64,000 nucleotides of DNA from UTCFX2 sp963788145 (GTDB taxonomy: Bacteria; Chloroflexota; Anaerolineae; Anaerolineales; UBA4823), in the NCBI GenBank assembly GCA_963788145.1, contig CAWBFQ010000006.1, forward strand, positions 496,001 to 560,000, given 5' to 3'. Position numbers and translations under genes: made by a program. Under the pieces are notes generated by a model. The model saw only the letters and a program-made list of their open reading frames with translations. It did no database searches and was not told the origin of the DNA. Shown here piece by piece: positions 8,371 through 16,908 of this stretch (position 1 is its first letter; each line of letters starts with the position of its first letter).

Positions 8371-9486
8371 ATGAGCCTATACGCCAATATTACCGGTTGG
8401 GGAATGGCAGTCCCTGAGCGCATTTTGACCAATCAACAATTATCCGAAATAATGGATACAACGGACGAATGGATCCAGAGCCGAACGGGGATCAAAGAAA
8501 GACATATCGCCAGCGCTGAACAGTCCTCTGCCTCGCTTGCTTACGATGCGGCGGTCAAAGCCCTGGATATCGCTCAGCTTCATCCTGGAGATGTCGATCT
8601 CATTATTGTCGCTACATCCACGCCTGAACACATCTTCCCTGCGACTGCCTGTTTAGTGCAAGATCGCCTGGGAGCCAGGAAGGCCGGGGCTTTTGACTTA
8701 TTAGCGGCATGTTCTGGGTTTATTTTTGCTTTGAACATGGCCACCCAGTCGATTCGTTCAGGATCCATCCAAAACGCCCTTGTAATTGGAACGGAAACAC
8801 TTTCGCGATTTGTCGATTGGGATGATCGCGGAACAAGTATTTTATTTGGTGATGGAGCCGGCGCTTTTGTGCTGCAGTCTGGTGAAGAACGCGGAGGAGT
8901 GATCTCTGCTGTGATGCGTTCGGATGGTTCGGGCGGCGATTTGCTTTCGGTGCCTGCAGGCGGTAGCCGAATGCCCGCAAGCGCAGACACAATCGCCAGT
9001 GGCAAGCATTTTATCCACATGAACGGCCGGGAGGTGTTCCGGTTTGCTACGCGTGTGATGGCTCAATCAACAAGAGAGGCTGTCCAGCAGGCGGACTTGA
9101 AGTTGAACGATATTGATCTGGTGATTCCACATCAGGCAAATCTACGCATCATCGAAGCCGCTTTGCGAAACTTGGAAATTCCTATGGAACGCTGCATGGT
9201 CAATCTGGAAAGTTATGGCAATACTTCGACTGCATCCATTCCAATTGCCGCCTGTGAAGCTATTCAACAGGGTCGTTTGAAATTTGGGGATAAAGTGGTC
9301 TTTGTGGGTTTTGGGGCGGGTCTGACCTGGGGGGCAGCTGTGGCGATCTGGAAAGGCCCACAGCCCGGCGCTCACCTTGTTTTGCCCATGCGGCTTCGGT
9401 TATATGCCCGCATTCGTTCATTCCTGCGCCGAATTTTACGTCGGATTGATGCTCTCATCTGGGGGCGGCATAACCCATTTATTTAG
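8371..9486 (+). CDS. fabH: 3-oxoacyl-ACP synthase III (FabH)
   Basis: FabH starts fatty acid chains by joining an acyl-CoA primer to malonyl-ACP. Catalytic residues are visible: Cys in 'DLLAACSGFIFAL' (about 114), His in 'VIPHQANLRII' (about 253) and Asn in 'ESYGNTSTASIP' (about 283). At 371 residues it is about 40 longer than usual. The extra C-terminus (from about 335) is strongly basic, with LRLYARIRSFLRRILRRI and no acidic residues, and looks like an amphipathic or membrane-associating helix. Starter preference cannot be read from sequence alone. Confidence 0.95.
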   Translation: MSLYANITGWGMAVPERILTNQQLSEIMDTTDEWIQSRTGIKERHIASAEQSSASLAYDAAVKALDIAQLHPGDVDLIIVATSTPEHIFPATACLVQDRLGARKAGAFDLLAACSGFIFALNMATQSIRSGSIQNALVIGTETLSRFVDWDDRGTSILFGDGAGAFVLQSGEERGGVISAVMRSDGSGGDLLSVPAGGSRMPASADTIASGKHFIHMNGREVFRFATRVMAQSTREAVQQADLKLNDIDLVIPHQANLRIIEAALRNLEIPMERCMVNLESYGNTSTASIPIAACEAIQQGRLKFGDKVVFVGFGAGLTWGAAVAIWKGPQPGAHLVLPMRLRLYARIRSFLRRILRRIDALIWGRHNPFI

Positions 9487-9610
9487 CGCAAGCCATCGGA
9501 TTAATCTCGCGGATTTTTCTTTTGAATGGTCCGGTTGAGGAAGTTCATTAACATTAAGCGTGGAGAATGTTAGAACGTTGTTAGAAATTGCTGCGTGAGA
9601 GGTTTGCTTC

Positions 9611-9639
9611 TACCATGTCATGGTATCCGTTGGTATAAT
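9611..9639 (+). promoter_or_regulatory. Extended -10 promoter of ftsH with an overlapping palindrome
   Basis: TGGTATAAT (9631-9639) is an extended -10 element 43 bases before the ftsH GTG. The place of the -35 box is taken by a perfect palindrome, TACCATG-T-CATGGTA (9611-9625). This arrangement suggests a regulator binding site in the promoter. Confidence 0.55.
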
Positions 9640-9682
9640 TCCGTTGCTAATTATGCGGAGTTATATCTAATTTGGAGGTAAA

Positions 9683-11542
9683 GTGAACCCTACCCGCAAT
9701 CGTTCATCCATCATCTACCTGTTGTTGTTTGTCGCCATTATTTCGATGGTGGTTTACAACTATCAGCAACCAGCCCCTCAAGAGAAGCTGACCATTAATC
9801 AGGTTGCCGCCGATATACAGGCCGGAAAGGTTGAGCGGATTGAAGAGAGTGAAAACGATCTGGTAGTCATCTACGCAGATGGCGTTGAGCGAAAATCACA
9901 AAAAGAAGTCGACAGCACCCTTGTTCAACAATTGAAAGACTTGGGTGTTACAACAGCTGCTCTACAACCGGAAAAAATCAAGCTCGAAATCAAGCCGCCC
10001 AGCGCCTGGTTAAATATCGTCACAATTCTGGGATATGTATTGCCCTTCATTATCCTGGTTGCTGTATTTTGGTTCGTTTTTCGGCAAGCCCAGGGAAGCA
10101 ATAATGCTGCCCTTTCTTTCGGAAAATCGCGCGCCAGGATGTTTACTGGTGATCAGCCTTCCGTTACTTTTCTAGACGTAGCTGGGGTCGAAGAAGCGAA
10201 AGAAGAATTGAAAGAAGTCGTCGAGTTCTTGAGGGAGCCGGAGAAGTTTATCTCTTTAGGAGCGCGCATTCCCAAGGGTGTCTTGCTGGTTGGGCCTCCT
10301 GGCACCGGTAAAACCCTGCTGGCAAAAGCGGTTTCAGGTGAAGCAGGGGTGCCATTCTTCTCGATCTCTGGCTCTGAATTCGTGGAAATGTTTGTCGGCG
10401 TTGGAGCCAGCCGGGTTCGTGATCTGTTTGATCAAGCCAAACGACACTCACCTTGCATTGTTTTTGTAGATGAAATCGATGCGGTCGGTCGCCAGCGCGG
10501 CGCAGGTCTGGGTGGAAGTCACGATGAGCGTGAGCAAACCCTGAACCAGATGCTGGTGGAAATGGATGGCTTTGATACCGATACAAATGTCATCATCATG
10601 GCCGCGACCAACCGCCCCGATATCCTTGATCCGGCGTTGTTGCGACCAGGCAGATTTGATCGCCGGGTAGTGTTAGATCGACCAGATATGCGCGGGCGTG
10701 AGGCGATCTTAAAGGTCCACACGAAAGGCAAACCGCTTTCGACTGATGTTGATCTTGGGATACTCGCTCGCTCGACGCCTGGTTTTGTCGGCGCAGACCT
10801 CGAGAATCTGGTCAATGAGGCAGCCATACTGGCGGCTCGGAGGAATAAGAAGTTGATCGGCCAATCCGAGATGGAAGAAGCGATCGAACGCGTTATTGCC
10901 GGTCCTGAGCGAAAAAGCCGCTTAATTTCCGAAGAGGAAAAACGAATTGTGGCTTATCATGAAGCTGGTCATGCGGTTGTGATGAATGCTTTGCCTGAAG
11001 CAGACCCGGTCCATAAAGTCTCCATCATCGCTCGCGGTATGGCCGGCGGATACACGCTATCGCTGCCGGAAGAAGATCGCACCTTGATGGCACGCAAGAA
11101 GATGATGGCTGATCTAATCGGTCTGTTGGGGGGGCGAGCGGCAGAAGAGATTGTTTTTGACGACATCACATCTGGAGCTGCAAATGATCTAGAACGTGTG
11201 ACTCGCATGGCTCGCGCCATGGTCACCCGGCTGGGCATGAGCCCTCGATTAGGCCCAATGGTGTACGGCCAAAAAGAGGAGTTGATCTTCTTGGGTCGGG
11301 AGATCTCGGAACAGCGCGATTATTCCGAGGCAGTGGCAGAAGAGATCGACTCTGAAGTCCGCCGACTTGTCAGTGAAGCCTACGATAGCGCCAGACGCAT
11401 TCTAACTCAATATCGGGATAGACTGGATGCGGTTGCTCGCCGCTTGCTTGAAGTAGAGACCATCTCACGCGATGAGTTTGAAGGCATTTTCCCGCCGCCA
11501 AACCCCAAGAAAGCTAGCACGCCCATGCCAATGGCAGTTTGA
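9683..11542 (+). CDS. ftsH: ATP-dependent zinc metalloprotease FtsH
   Basis: FtsH is a membrane-bound AAA+ protease that degrades unassembled or damaged membrane proteins and some regulators. The 619 residues show two membrane helices (about 10-26 and 112-133) around the periplasmic domain, Walker A GPPGTGKT at 204-211, Walker B 'CIVFVDEIDAVGRQR', the second region of homology 'ATNRPDILDPALLRPGRFDRR', and the zinc-protease motif HEAGH at 426-430. The start is GTG at 9683 with GGAGGT in front. The C-terminal tail is short and Pro-rich. A strong hairpin terminator follows 30 bases after the stop. Confidence 0.97.
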   Translation: MNPTRNRSSIIYLLLFVAIISMVVYNYQQPAPQEKLTINQVAADIQAGKVERIEESENDLVVIYADGVERKSQKEVDSTLVQQLKDLGVTTAALQPEKIKLEIKPPSAWLNIVTILGYVLPFIILVAVFWFVFRQAQGSNNAALSFGKSRARMFTGDQPSVTFLDVAGVEEAKEELKEVVEFLREPEKFISLGARIPKGVLLVGPPGTGKTLLAKAVSGEAGVPFFSISGSEFVEMFVGVGASRVRDLFDQAKRHSPCIVFVDEIDAVGRQRGAGLGGSHDEREQTLNQMLVEMDGFDTDTNVIIMAATNRPDILDPALLRPGRFDRRVVLDRPDMRGREAILKVHTKGKPLSTDVDLGILARSTPGFVGADLENLVNEAAILAARRNKKLIGQSEMEEAIERVIAGPERKSRLISEEEKRIVAYHEAGHAVVMNALPEADPVHKVSIIARGMAGGYTLSLPEEDRTLMARKKMMADLIGLLGGRAAEEIVFDDITSGAANDLERVTRMARAMVTRLGMSPRLGPMVYGQKEELIFLGREISEQRDYSEAVAEEIDSEVRRLVSEAYDSARRILTQYRDRLDAVARRLLEVETISRDEFEGIFPPPNPKKASTPMPMAV

Positions 11543-11572
11543 GCTTTATCGATCTAACTACAAACGTCTACG

Positions 11573-11616
11573 GATGCGTGACGGGTTTGAAAAAACCCTC
11601 ACGCATCTTTCTTTTT
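11573..11616 (+). terminator. Rho-independent terminator of ftsH
   Basis: A GC-rich stem of about 15 base pairs (arms GATGCGTGA + GGGTTT and AAACCC + TCACGCATC) is followed by a T-rich run TTTCTTTTT. Confidence 0.9.
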
Positions 11617-11701
11617 GGAATGATTTTATTCGGAAAACAAAAGGTGATTGATATGGACTTAGATATGTTTATATATTTATTGAATATAATTAATAAATAT
11701 A

Positions 11702-11730
11702 TTGACAAATTCAATAAATATGTCTATAAT
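11702..11730 (+). promoter_or_regulatory. Perfect-consensus sigma70 promoter
   Basis: TTGACA (11702-11707) and TATAAT (11725-11730) are separated by 17 bases, an exact match to the consensus. The promoter sits in a very AT-rich island (about 11640-11770) and drives the SHOCT-like gene at 11789. Confidence 0.9.
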
Positions 11731-11788
11731 AATAATAGAAACTAAAACAAAGATACATTATTATAAAGTAATAATCTAGGAGACTGAG

Positions 11789-12184
11789 ATGGATAATTCA
11801 TTTTCTACAATCGAAAACGAGCGCATGCGTGTGTTGCACTTAATCGAAGAGGGCAAAGTGAGCGCCAGCGAAGGCATGAATTTATTGGAAGCATTAGGCA
11901 ATGGCCAAAAAACGAAATCGACTTCCAAGATCGGCAAAACCGGTCCAGAATGGTTTCGGGTTCGGGTTACCCAGGTGGAAACCGGAAGACCGAAAGCCAC
12001 GGTGAATATTCCCATTGGACTGGCAGAGTGGGGCTTGCGGATTGGAGCGAAATTTGCCCCTGAGATCGGGGATGTGAATCTGGCGGAGTTGCGTACAATG
12101 CTGGATGAGCGTGGTCTGGAAGGGAAAATCATTGATGTGGTCGATGAAGACGATGGTGAACATGTCGAGATTTTCATTGAGTAA
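11789..12184 (+). CDS. YvlB/SHOCT-like N-terminal domain protein
   Basis: A 131-residue protein. Its first 40 residues form the short helical pair 'ERMRVLHLIEEGKVSASEG-NLLEAL' typical of the SHOCT-like/YvlB N-terminal domain (a short oligomerisation-type motif). The second part (60-131) is a beta-rich domain with 'RVTQVETGRPKATVNIPIG' and an acidic C-terminus (VVDEDDGEHVEIFIE). Relatives occur in envelope-stress proteins of Gram-positives, but the function here is unknown. The gene has a perfect consensus promoter, which implies strong expression, and GGAG about ten bases before the ATG. The fabL-like gene follows after 18 bases. Confidence 0.75.
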   Translation: MDNSFSTIENERMRVLHLIEEGKVSASEGMNLLEALGNGQKTKSTSKIGKTGPEWFRVRVTQVETGRPKATVNIPIGLAEWGLRIGAKFAPEIGDVNLAELRTMLDERGLEGKIIDVVDEDDGEHVEIFIE

Positions 12185-12202
12185 ATCCTGTATAATCAGG
12201 AT

Positions 12203-12988
12203 ATGGATGGAGCCCCTGTTTTTCTCAACAAGCAAATTTTGATCACCGGGTCAGGGCGCGGAATTGGCCGCGCCCTGGCTCTTCATTTTGCCAGGCTGGG
12301 GGCAGATGTGGTTGTCAATTTCTTTCGCAACCGCGCCTCGGCTCAAGCAACCGTAGACGAAATCAAATCTCTTGGCCGACGTACATGGATTGTGAAAGCG
12401 GATATCGGCGACCTCGATGATCTCAATCGGATGTTCGATTTTATAGAAGCGGAATTGGGTGGATTAGATTATCTGATTTGCAATGCAGCTTCAGGTTATA
12501 ACCGGCCGGTGATGCAACAGAAACCCAAAGGGTGGGATTGGACGATGAATATCAATGCTCGAGCTGCTCTCTTCGCTGCTCAAAGGGCGGTTCCTTTGAT
12601 GGAAAAGCGCGGCGGGGGGGCAATTGTAAACATCTCCAGCCCTGGTTCCTTACGCGTGCTTCCGGATTATGTAGTGGTTGGCGCAAGTAAAGCCGCTCTA
12701 GAAGCGATCACCCGCTATTTGGCGGTTGAATTGGCTCCTAAAAATATTGTCGTCAATGCTGTCTCACCAGGTGTCGTCTTTACTGAGGCGCTCCAACATT
12801 TTTCGCTGATCCGGTCGAGCGAAGATGTCATGACGCGCACTATCGCACATACTCCGGCGGGCAGGCTGGTGACGATGGATGATATTGCGTATGTAGCAGC
12901 GTTTTTATGTTCCCCTCAGGCTAGTATGATCCGTGGTCAGGTGATTCTGGTAGATGGTGGATATACACTCCCGATCCCGGGTGTGTAA
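12203..12988 (+). CDS. fabL: FabL-type enoyl-ACP reductase (SDR family)
   Basis: This 261-residue short-chain dehydrogenase most resembles Bacillus FabL, the NADPH-dependent enoyl-ACP reductase of type II fatty acid synthesis. The cofactor motif is TGSGRGIG (about 16-23). 'NAASGYNRPVM', 'WDWTMNINA' and 'LAVELAPKNIVVNAVSPG' follow the FabL pattern closely. The catalytic tyrosine is spaced Tyr-x6-Lys (YVVVGASK), as in FabI/FabL, instead of the Tyr-x3-Lys of ordinary SDRs. The end 'SMIRGQVILVDGGYTL' also fits. The SHOCT-like gene is directly upstream, and fabF/fabH lie 4 kb away on the same strand. A generic SDR oxidoreductase is the alternative. Confidence 0.8.
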   Translation: MDGAPVFLNKQILITGSGRGIGRALALHFARLGADVVVNFFRNRASAQATVDEIKSLGRRTWIVKADIGDLDDLNRMFDFIEAELGGLDYLICNAASGYNRPVMQQKPKGWDWTMNINARAALFAAQRAVPLMEKRGGGAIVNISSPGSLRVLPDYVVVGASKAALEAITRYLAVELAPKNIVVNAVSPGVVFTEALQHFSLIRSSEDVMTRTIAHTPAGRLVTMDDIAYVAAFLCSPQASMIRGQVILVDGGYTLPIPGV

Positions 12989-13022
12989 ACGCAGATATAA
13001 GCACTGCCCTCAAGCGCCAGGT

Positions 13023-13661
13023 TTATACGCCGACCAGGATCGCTCGAGCCGGCGCCCCATCTGATCCGACCAACTTAAGCGGTAAACAATACATAGAATA
13101 GCGTCCTTGAGAGACTGCCGAGAGATCCAATCCCTCGATGATGATCACGCCCGCCTTGAGCAGGATTTGATGGGTTTCCACCGGTGCGGCGAATGGTGCC
13201 ACGGATAGGTAGTCTACTCCGACTACTCTGATACCATGATCAACTAAATATTGAGCTCCATCCGGGCTTATCGAGACAAAATCTTCCGTAAACCCAGATT
13301 GAGGTTGTTGCCAGAGATGGGAATTGCGGGTCTTGATCAATAAACGCCGGGTTCGTGATGGGACATCTGCTTTTTCTAATATACGGGCTGTGACCAGATT
13401 AATCTCGTCTTCCAGGTGGAGCACATAAACTCTTCCAATCAACATATTGAGAGATAATTGCTCAATCGTTAGAGCATCTCCACCCAGAAAATGATAGGGT
13501 GCATCCACATGCGTTCCAAGATGGACACCCATTACAATCTGTGAGATATTGCAATCGGCGCCCTCTTCCATTTTCGAGATCCGCTCCAGATTTGGCTGTG
13601 GGTCGCCAGGCCATACAGGCATTGTATTCGTTATTGGCAAAGATATATCGTATACTTTCAT
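13023..13661 (-). CDS. Cyclase-family hydrolase (kynurenine formamidase-like)
   Basis: A 212-residue metal-dependent hydrolase of the cyclase family, which includes kynurenine formamidase (KynB) and related amidases. The signature 'HLGTHVDAPYHF' (about 47-58) supplies the metal-binding His and Asp, and 'VWPGDP' near residue 17 is also typical. Further family features are 'SPDGAQYLVDHGIRVVGVD' and the glutamate in 'IIIEGLDL'. No tryptophan-degradation gene is nearby, so the true substrate is open. The gene is convergent with the fabL-like gene and stands alone. Confidence 0.85.
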   Translation of the reverse strand: MKVYDISLPITNTMPVWPGDPQPNLERISKMEEGADCNISQIVMGVHLGTHVDAPYHFLGGDALTIEQLSLNMLIGRVYVLHLEDEINLVTARILEKADVPSRTRRLLIKTRNSHLWQQPQSGFTEDFVSISPDGAQYLVDHGIRVVGVDYLSVAPFAAPVETHQILLKAGVIIIEGLDLSAVSQGRYSMYCLPLKLVGSDGAPARAILVGV

Positions 13662-13782
13662 ATTTTATTCCAATTTACAATTCATCTATGGCGGCGTCAG
13701 TCGAGTGAAGCGATTGCTTTGTAATCGATAGTTGTTTGCTCAACGAATTCTGTTCTTCTTGGCTGCGTTGTGATGAAGGTTT

Positions 13783-13995
13783 TTATTCGTTTGGTTGCTT
13801 TTCCTCAGTGGATGGTTTCCAATCCGGCGCAGACCTTTCTAATTCCGGTCGTGAAACCCGGTTGACACGCCGGCAATGAGGACAGGGGGCATCATAGTGG
13901 CTTAATCCCTGTGTAGAAAGTACTTCTAGCGCCGTAAACGTCTCTTGTTTGCCGATCGCATAAGGTTTATGACAGTGATAACAACGAATTTGCAT
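13783..13995 (-). CDS. Small zinc-ribbon protein
   Basis: A 70-residue protein with two CxxC pairs (CYHCHK near the start, and CPHCRR about 34 residues later), a zinc-ribbon pattern. The C-terminus is charged and Pro-rich. I chose ATG 13995 because GAGGAG lies seven bases upstream; a longer frame from 14010 lacks this. The function is unknown. About 280 bases upstream, as far as the DsbA-like gene, contain no other gene except the terminator at 14227-14254. Confidence 0.65.
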   Translation of the reverse strand: MQIRCYHCHKPYAIGKQETFTALEVLSTQGLSHYDAPCPHCRRVNRVSRPELERSAPDWKPSTEEKQPNE

Positions 13996-14226
13996 CGTTA
14001 AACTCCTCAAATATTAGATCATATTTACCCAGGCTATCTCGTAGAATACCCACGCCTGGATTATATCGTAAATTGGACAATATCGGGTCACAATTTTGTG
14101 GTGACCGCTTTCCATACAACGAACAGAGATGAGGTTCGAACGGATTTACAGCGCAATAACCAAAATTTCAAGCACAATATCTCCGATTCTGATGCGTGAT
14201 TTTTGTTAAGATTATTTTGTGGAACA

Positions 14227-14254
14227 AAAAACTGCGGCATCCTTTGCCGCAGTT
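14227..14254 (-). terminator. Terminator after the DsbA-like gene
   Basis: AAACTGCGGCA and TGCCGCAGTTT form an 11 base-pair stem with a short loop. On the minus strand the stem is followed by a T run, so it ends the DsbA-like transcript. The plus-strand side is T-rich as well. Confidence 0.85.
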
Positions 14255-14273
14255 TCGTCTTTCTTTTTCAGGC

Positions 14274-14597
14274 TTAGTTGCCCTGTAGCGCTTTTTGGAC
14301 CAACGGGAAGACATCGTCAAATGTAGGGACTCTCCCTGGGCTGACTTCTTGTCCATTCACAAATAAAGTTGGAGTTCCCTTGACGCCCATTTCAGCCCCC
14401 AGTTGTTCGCCAGCGTCTAGCTTGGCTTGATATTTCGCGCTTGTTAGACAAGCCGTGAATTGATCCATATCCAGGTTGAGAGAATCGGCAAAAGCAATTA
14501 ACCGGACTTCGCTATATTGCCCCTCAACCCCGATTTGGTTCGCGAAGAGCAGAAGTCTTATAATCCCAAAATTGGTTCTGTTCAGCCGCGCATTCAC
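14274..14597 (-). CDS. DsbA-like thioredoxin-fold protein, C-terminal part (frameshifted)
   Basis: This frame carries the second half of the thioredoxin-fold protein whose first half is at 14524-15024. Homology starts near 'LLFANQ' (about residue 16); the first residues are out-of-frame reading. It holds the cis-proline loop 'GVKGTPTLFVNGQ' and ends in a short helix. Dropping one base within 14551-14558 would join 'QFWDYK' directly to 'LLFANQIGVEG', giving a single protein of about 250 residues. A terminator follows closely. Confidence 0.8.
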   Translation of the reverse strand: MNARLNRTNFGIIRLLLFANQIGVEGQYSEVRLIAFADSLNLDMDQFTACLTSAKYQAKLDAGEQLGAEMGVKGTPTLFVNGQEVSPGRVPTFDDVFPLVQKALQGN

Positions 14598-15024
14598 TGG
14601 CTAGCGCTGCCCGGTCCGATCCTTTCTCAGTGCTGCGGTCGTCCTCAAAGGGGAATTGATGGAATACGTAATATACATTGTTATTTGCGACGATGTTTTT
14701 GATGATATCCGGTTCATACTTCGAGGTATATACCGCGCATGCGCTGCATTGGAAATCTTCAAATATCTCCAATTTGACTTTTGCATTCGGATCGCCGATG
14801 GTTGTACCATTCTCGCCAGGATAGACCTGGGGCGTGATGCGGACAAAGTCTCCGGCTGGGTTTACGGCCCTTAGGACAGAAGGTACAATGATTACTCCTA
14901 GAAATATCACCGCAATGAGCGCTAATCCACCAACTAAAACGAAACGCTGTTGCTTTTCCTTTTTGCGGATCTCTTCTTTCCTCAACTGACGATTGCTCAA
15001 TGATTCGCTTTGCTTCTTTGCCAT
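14524..15024 (-). CDS. DsbA-like membrane-anchored thiol oxidoreductase, N-terminal part (frameshifted)
   Basis: The intact part begins with a basic, charged cytoplasmic segment (KEEIRKKEKQQR), a membrane anchor (about 28-52) and a thioredoxin-fold domain with the redox pair C93-S-A-C96 in 'FEDFQCSACAVY'. Such proteins make or repair disulfides outside the cell membrane. The reading frame goes wrong after 'FWDYK' and stops shortly after; the rest of the fold is in the next frame (14274-14597). AGGTG lies about six bases before the ATG at 15024. A real null mutation or a one-base sequence error are both possible. Confidence 0.85.
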   Translation of the reverse strand: MAKKQSESLSNRQLRKEEIRKKEKQQRFVLVGGLALIAVIFLGVIIVPSVLRAVNPAGDFVRITPQVYPGENGTTIGDPNAKVKLEIFEDFQCSACAVYTSKYEPDIIKNIVANNNVYYVFHQFPFEDDRSTEKGSDRAALASECAAEQNQFWDYKTSALREPNRG

Positions 15025-15098
15025 TCAATTCACCTCTTAAATATTATTACAACGAGAAAAAATTTTCTCATGATGTTTATTATTTGTCCAGGGAAAAA

Positions 15099-15932
15099 TT
15101 ATAGTTTACTCATTAGCCAGGAAGTCGCATAGTCCAGCACTTGCTCTTTTTCTGGCTCATTATGGGTTTCGTGGTACAAGCCGTCCCATATTTTTAGCGT
15201 GCAATCACAATTCACCAATTTCGCAAATTCTTCGCTGCCTCTGGCAAACGCGATTCGATCCTCGCTTCCGTGCATCAACAGCAGCGGAGGCTTGAATTCA
15301 TCCGCATGTTCAAAAGTCCATTGGATTGCAGAGAAAGTGTTTTTTGCCATTGCAAAAGACGCCTGGTCATGCACCAATGGATCATTGAGATACTTTTGCA
15401 CGACCTCTGAATCGTGTGAAATATCTTCGGCTTTTAATCCGGTGGGAAGGCAATAAGCGGGCATAATGCTTGCCAATATTTTTGCCGCGCTTACCTTAAG
15501 GGTTTGAGCCTCTAAAGATGTGCGTAGACCGGAGCTTGTCGCAATGACTCCAGCCAGGTCCGGTTGGCGTTTTAAGGTATAGTGTAAAACGATGATGCCT
15601 CCGAGGCTATGCCCATACAAGAAGCGCGGCAGATCAGGATATCGTCGCTTTGCTTCTATAAGTAGATGTTCAACTTGATCCAGGATCAAATCGTTTGATG
15701 GGATATGTCCACGAGTTCCGCCTGACTGACCGTGTCCAGGTAAATCGAAAGTGAGTACGACAAATCCTGCCCCTGTCAGATGCTCTGCGACATGGGAATA
15801 GCGACCACTATGCTCTCCTAAACCATGGACCAGGCATACGATCGCTTTTGGGGTTGTTTCCGGTTCCCAACCCTGGGCATAGATACTTAACTCGTCTCGC
15901 GCTAACCAGGAAAATTCGAAGTGTTTCATCAT
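15099..15932 (-). CDS. Alpha/beta hydrolase, monoacylglycerol-lipase-like
   Basis: A 277-residue alpha/beta hydrolase of the serine aminopeptidase S33 / monoacylglycerol lipase group. Visible motifs are the oxyanion segment 'VCLVHGLGEHSGRY' (about 32-45), 'FDLPGHGQSGG', the nucleophile elbow GHSLGG (Ser about 113), the acid in 'HGSEDRI' and the histidine in 'YHETHNE' near the C-terminus. No signal peptide is present, so it acts in the cytoplasm or at the membrane face. AAGGA seven bases upstream of ATG 15932 supports the start. The GNAT gene is 16 bases upstream on the same strand. Confidence 0.88.
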   Translation of the reverse strand: MMKHFEFSWLARDELSIYAQGWEPETTPKAIVCLVHGLGEHSGRYSHVAEHLTGAGFVVLTFDLPGHGQSGGTRGHIPSNDLILDQVEHLLIEAKRRYPDLPRFLYGHSLGGIIVLHYTLKRQPDLAGVIATSSGLRTSLEAQTLKVSAAKILASIMPAYCLPTGLKAEDISHDSEVVQKYLNDPLVHDQASFAMAKNTFSAIQWTFEHADEFKPPLLLMHGSEDRIAFARGSEEFAKLVNCDCTLKIWDGLYHETHNEPEKEQVLDYATSWLMSKL

Positions 15933-15948
15933 GAGTACGTCCTTTTAT

Positions 15949-16890
15949 TTACGGATTTTGGTTTTCATTATATGCATATGGCAATTTGAGTGAATTTTCA
16001 TTGCCGTTCGGTTTTCCGGCGATATTCCCTGGAAAAGAGAGCAACTGGTAAATTGGATAATCTTCGCCGCTAAACTCAAACCCCACTTTTTTGTATAAGT
16101 GTAATGATGCAGAATTATTTTTTTGAGTGTTGACTGTTATTGTACACGAACCTCGTCTGGAAATCTGGTGAATTAAATCATATAAAAGTGCGTAGCCAAT
16201 ACCCTTCCCCTGCAGCTTTGGAAGGACTGCCAGACGAGCCAGGTGGGCTCCAATCGTGGTGGCGGTGCTGATCTGGTATCCGGCAAGCTCGCCATCTGCT
16301 TCTGCAACCGTCGCGGCGATTGCCTGGCGAAATGCAATTTCCAGGTATTCAACAGAATTTGCCCAAACGGGTGTAAATGAATCTTCATCAATCTTTTGTA
16401 CCATGTTCAGGTCATCCAAAGTCATTGGGCGTACTGCAATCTCTTTTGATGGGGGTGGGTTTGGGATGCTGGATGTATCTCTACTCAACATGACTATCGA
16501 AAAGGTTTGCTCAAAGCCGCTCTTTTTGAGCAAAGTTCTAAACCAATGATACAACGGGATTGCGGCGATATGTTTGACTTGATGATCGCTCACCAGGCTC
16601 TGCAAAGAATTGTCCCAAAGGTTGTTCCAGGCATATTCTGGAGAGATTATTGAAGATGCCGCGAATAGTCGAATCCACCCAACCGAAGGAGGGTCGGGTG
16701 GACAGGCAATTGCAGCTTCTATTCTTCCATCATCTTCAAGTACAAGAAATGGATCCCGCCCAACCCAATCTAATGGAGGCCGATAATCCAGGTGTCGGTG
16801 AACAAATGCTTCGAAATGGATGAGATTGGCAAGTTTAGACAAGTCATTCTTTGTCGCAGAGCGTGTGACAATCTGGCTTGTTGTGATCAT
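15949..16890 (-). CDS. GNAT-family N-acetyltransferase
   Basis: A 313-residue protein. The C-terminal half carries the GNAT acetyl-CoA motif 'LQGKGIGYALLYDLIHQ' (Q/R-x2-G-x-G/A) and the following 'NNSASLHLYKKVGFEF'. The N-terminal half shares some GNAT-like strands ('VVTRSATKNDL' start) and may be a degenerate second domain, giving a tandem GNAT. The substrate is unknown. The gene lies between the TPR protein and the alpha/beta hydrolase on the same strand, with short gaps. Confidence 0.8.
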   Translation of the reverse strand: MITTSQIVTRSATKNDLSKLANLIHFEAFVHRHLDYRPPLDWVGRDPFLVLEDDGRIEAAIACPPDPPSVGWIRLFAASSIISPEYAWNNLWDNSLQSLVSDHQVKHIAAIPLYHWFRTLLKKSGFEQTFSIVMLSRDTSSIPNPPPSKEIAVRPMTLDDLNMVQKIDEDSFTPVWANSVEYLEIAFRQAIAATVAEADGELAGYQISTATTIGAHLARLAVLPKLQGKGIGYALLYDLIHQISRRGSCTITVNTQKNNSASLHLYKKVGFEFSGEDYPIYQLLSFPGNIAGKPNGNENSLKLPYAYNENQNP

Positions 16891-16908
16891 TTCAACTGAC
16901 TCGTCGTT

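Noticed and set aside
8580..9020. A 146-residue minus-strand frame in fabH
   Set aside because: Antisense shadow with Pro/Ser-rich composition; fabH is intact on the other strand.
11539..11745. A 68-residue frame after ftsH
   Set aside because: It runs through the terminator and the AT-rich promoter region, has low-complexity Asn/Tyr/Ile content and no ribosome binding site.
12191..12196. TATAAT seven bases before the fabL-like ATG
   Set aside because: No -35 element lies at a suitable distance, and the gene is 18 bases behind the SHOCT-like gene, so cotranscription is simpler. A leaderless start cannot be excluded.
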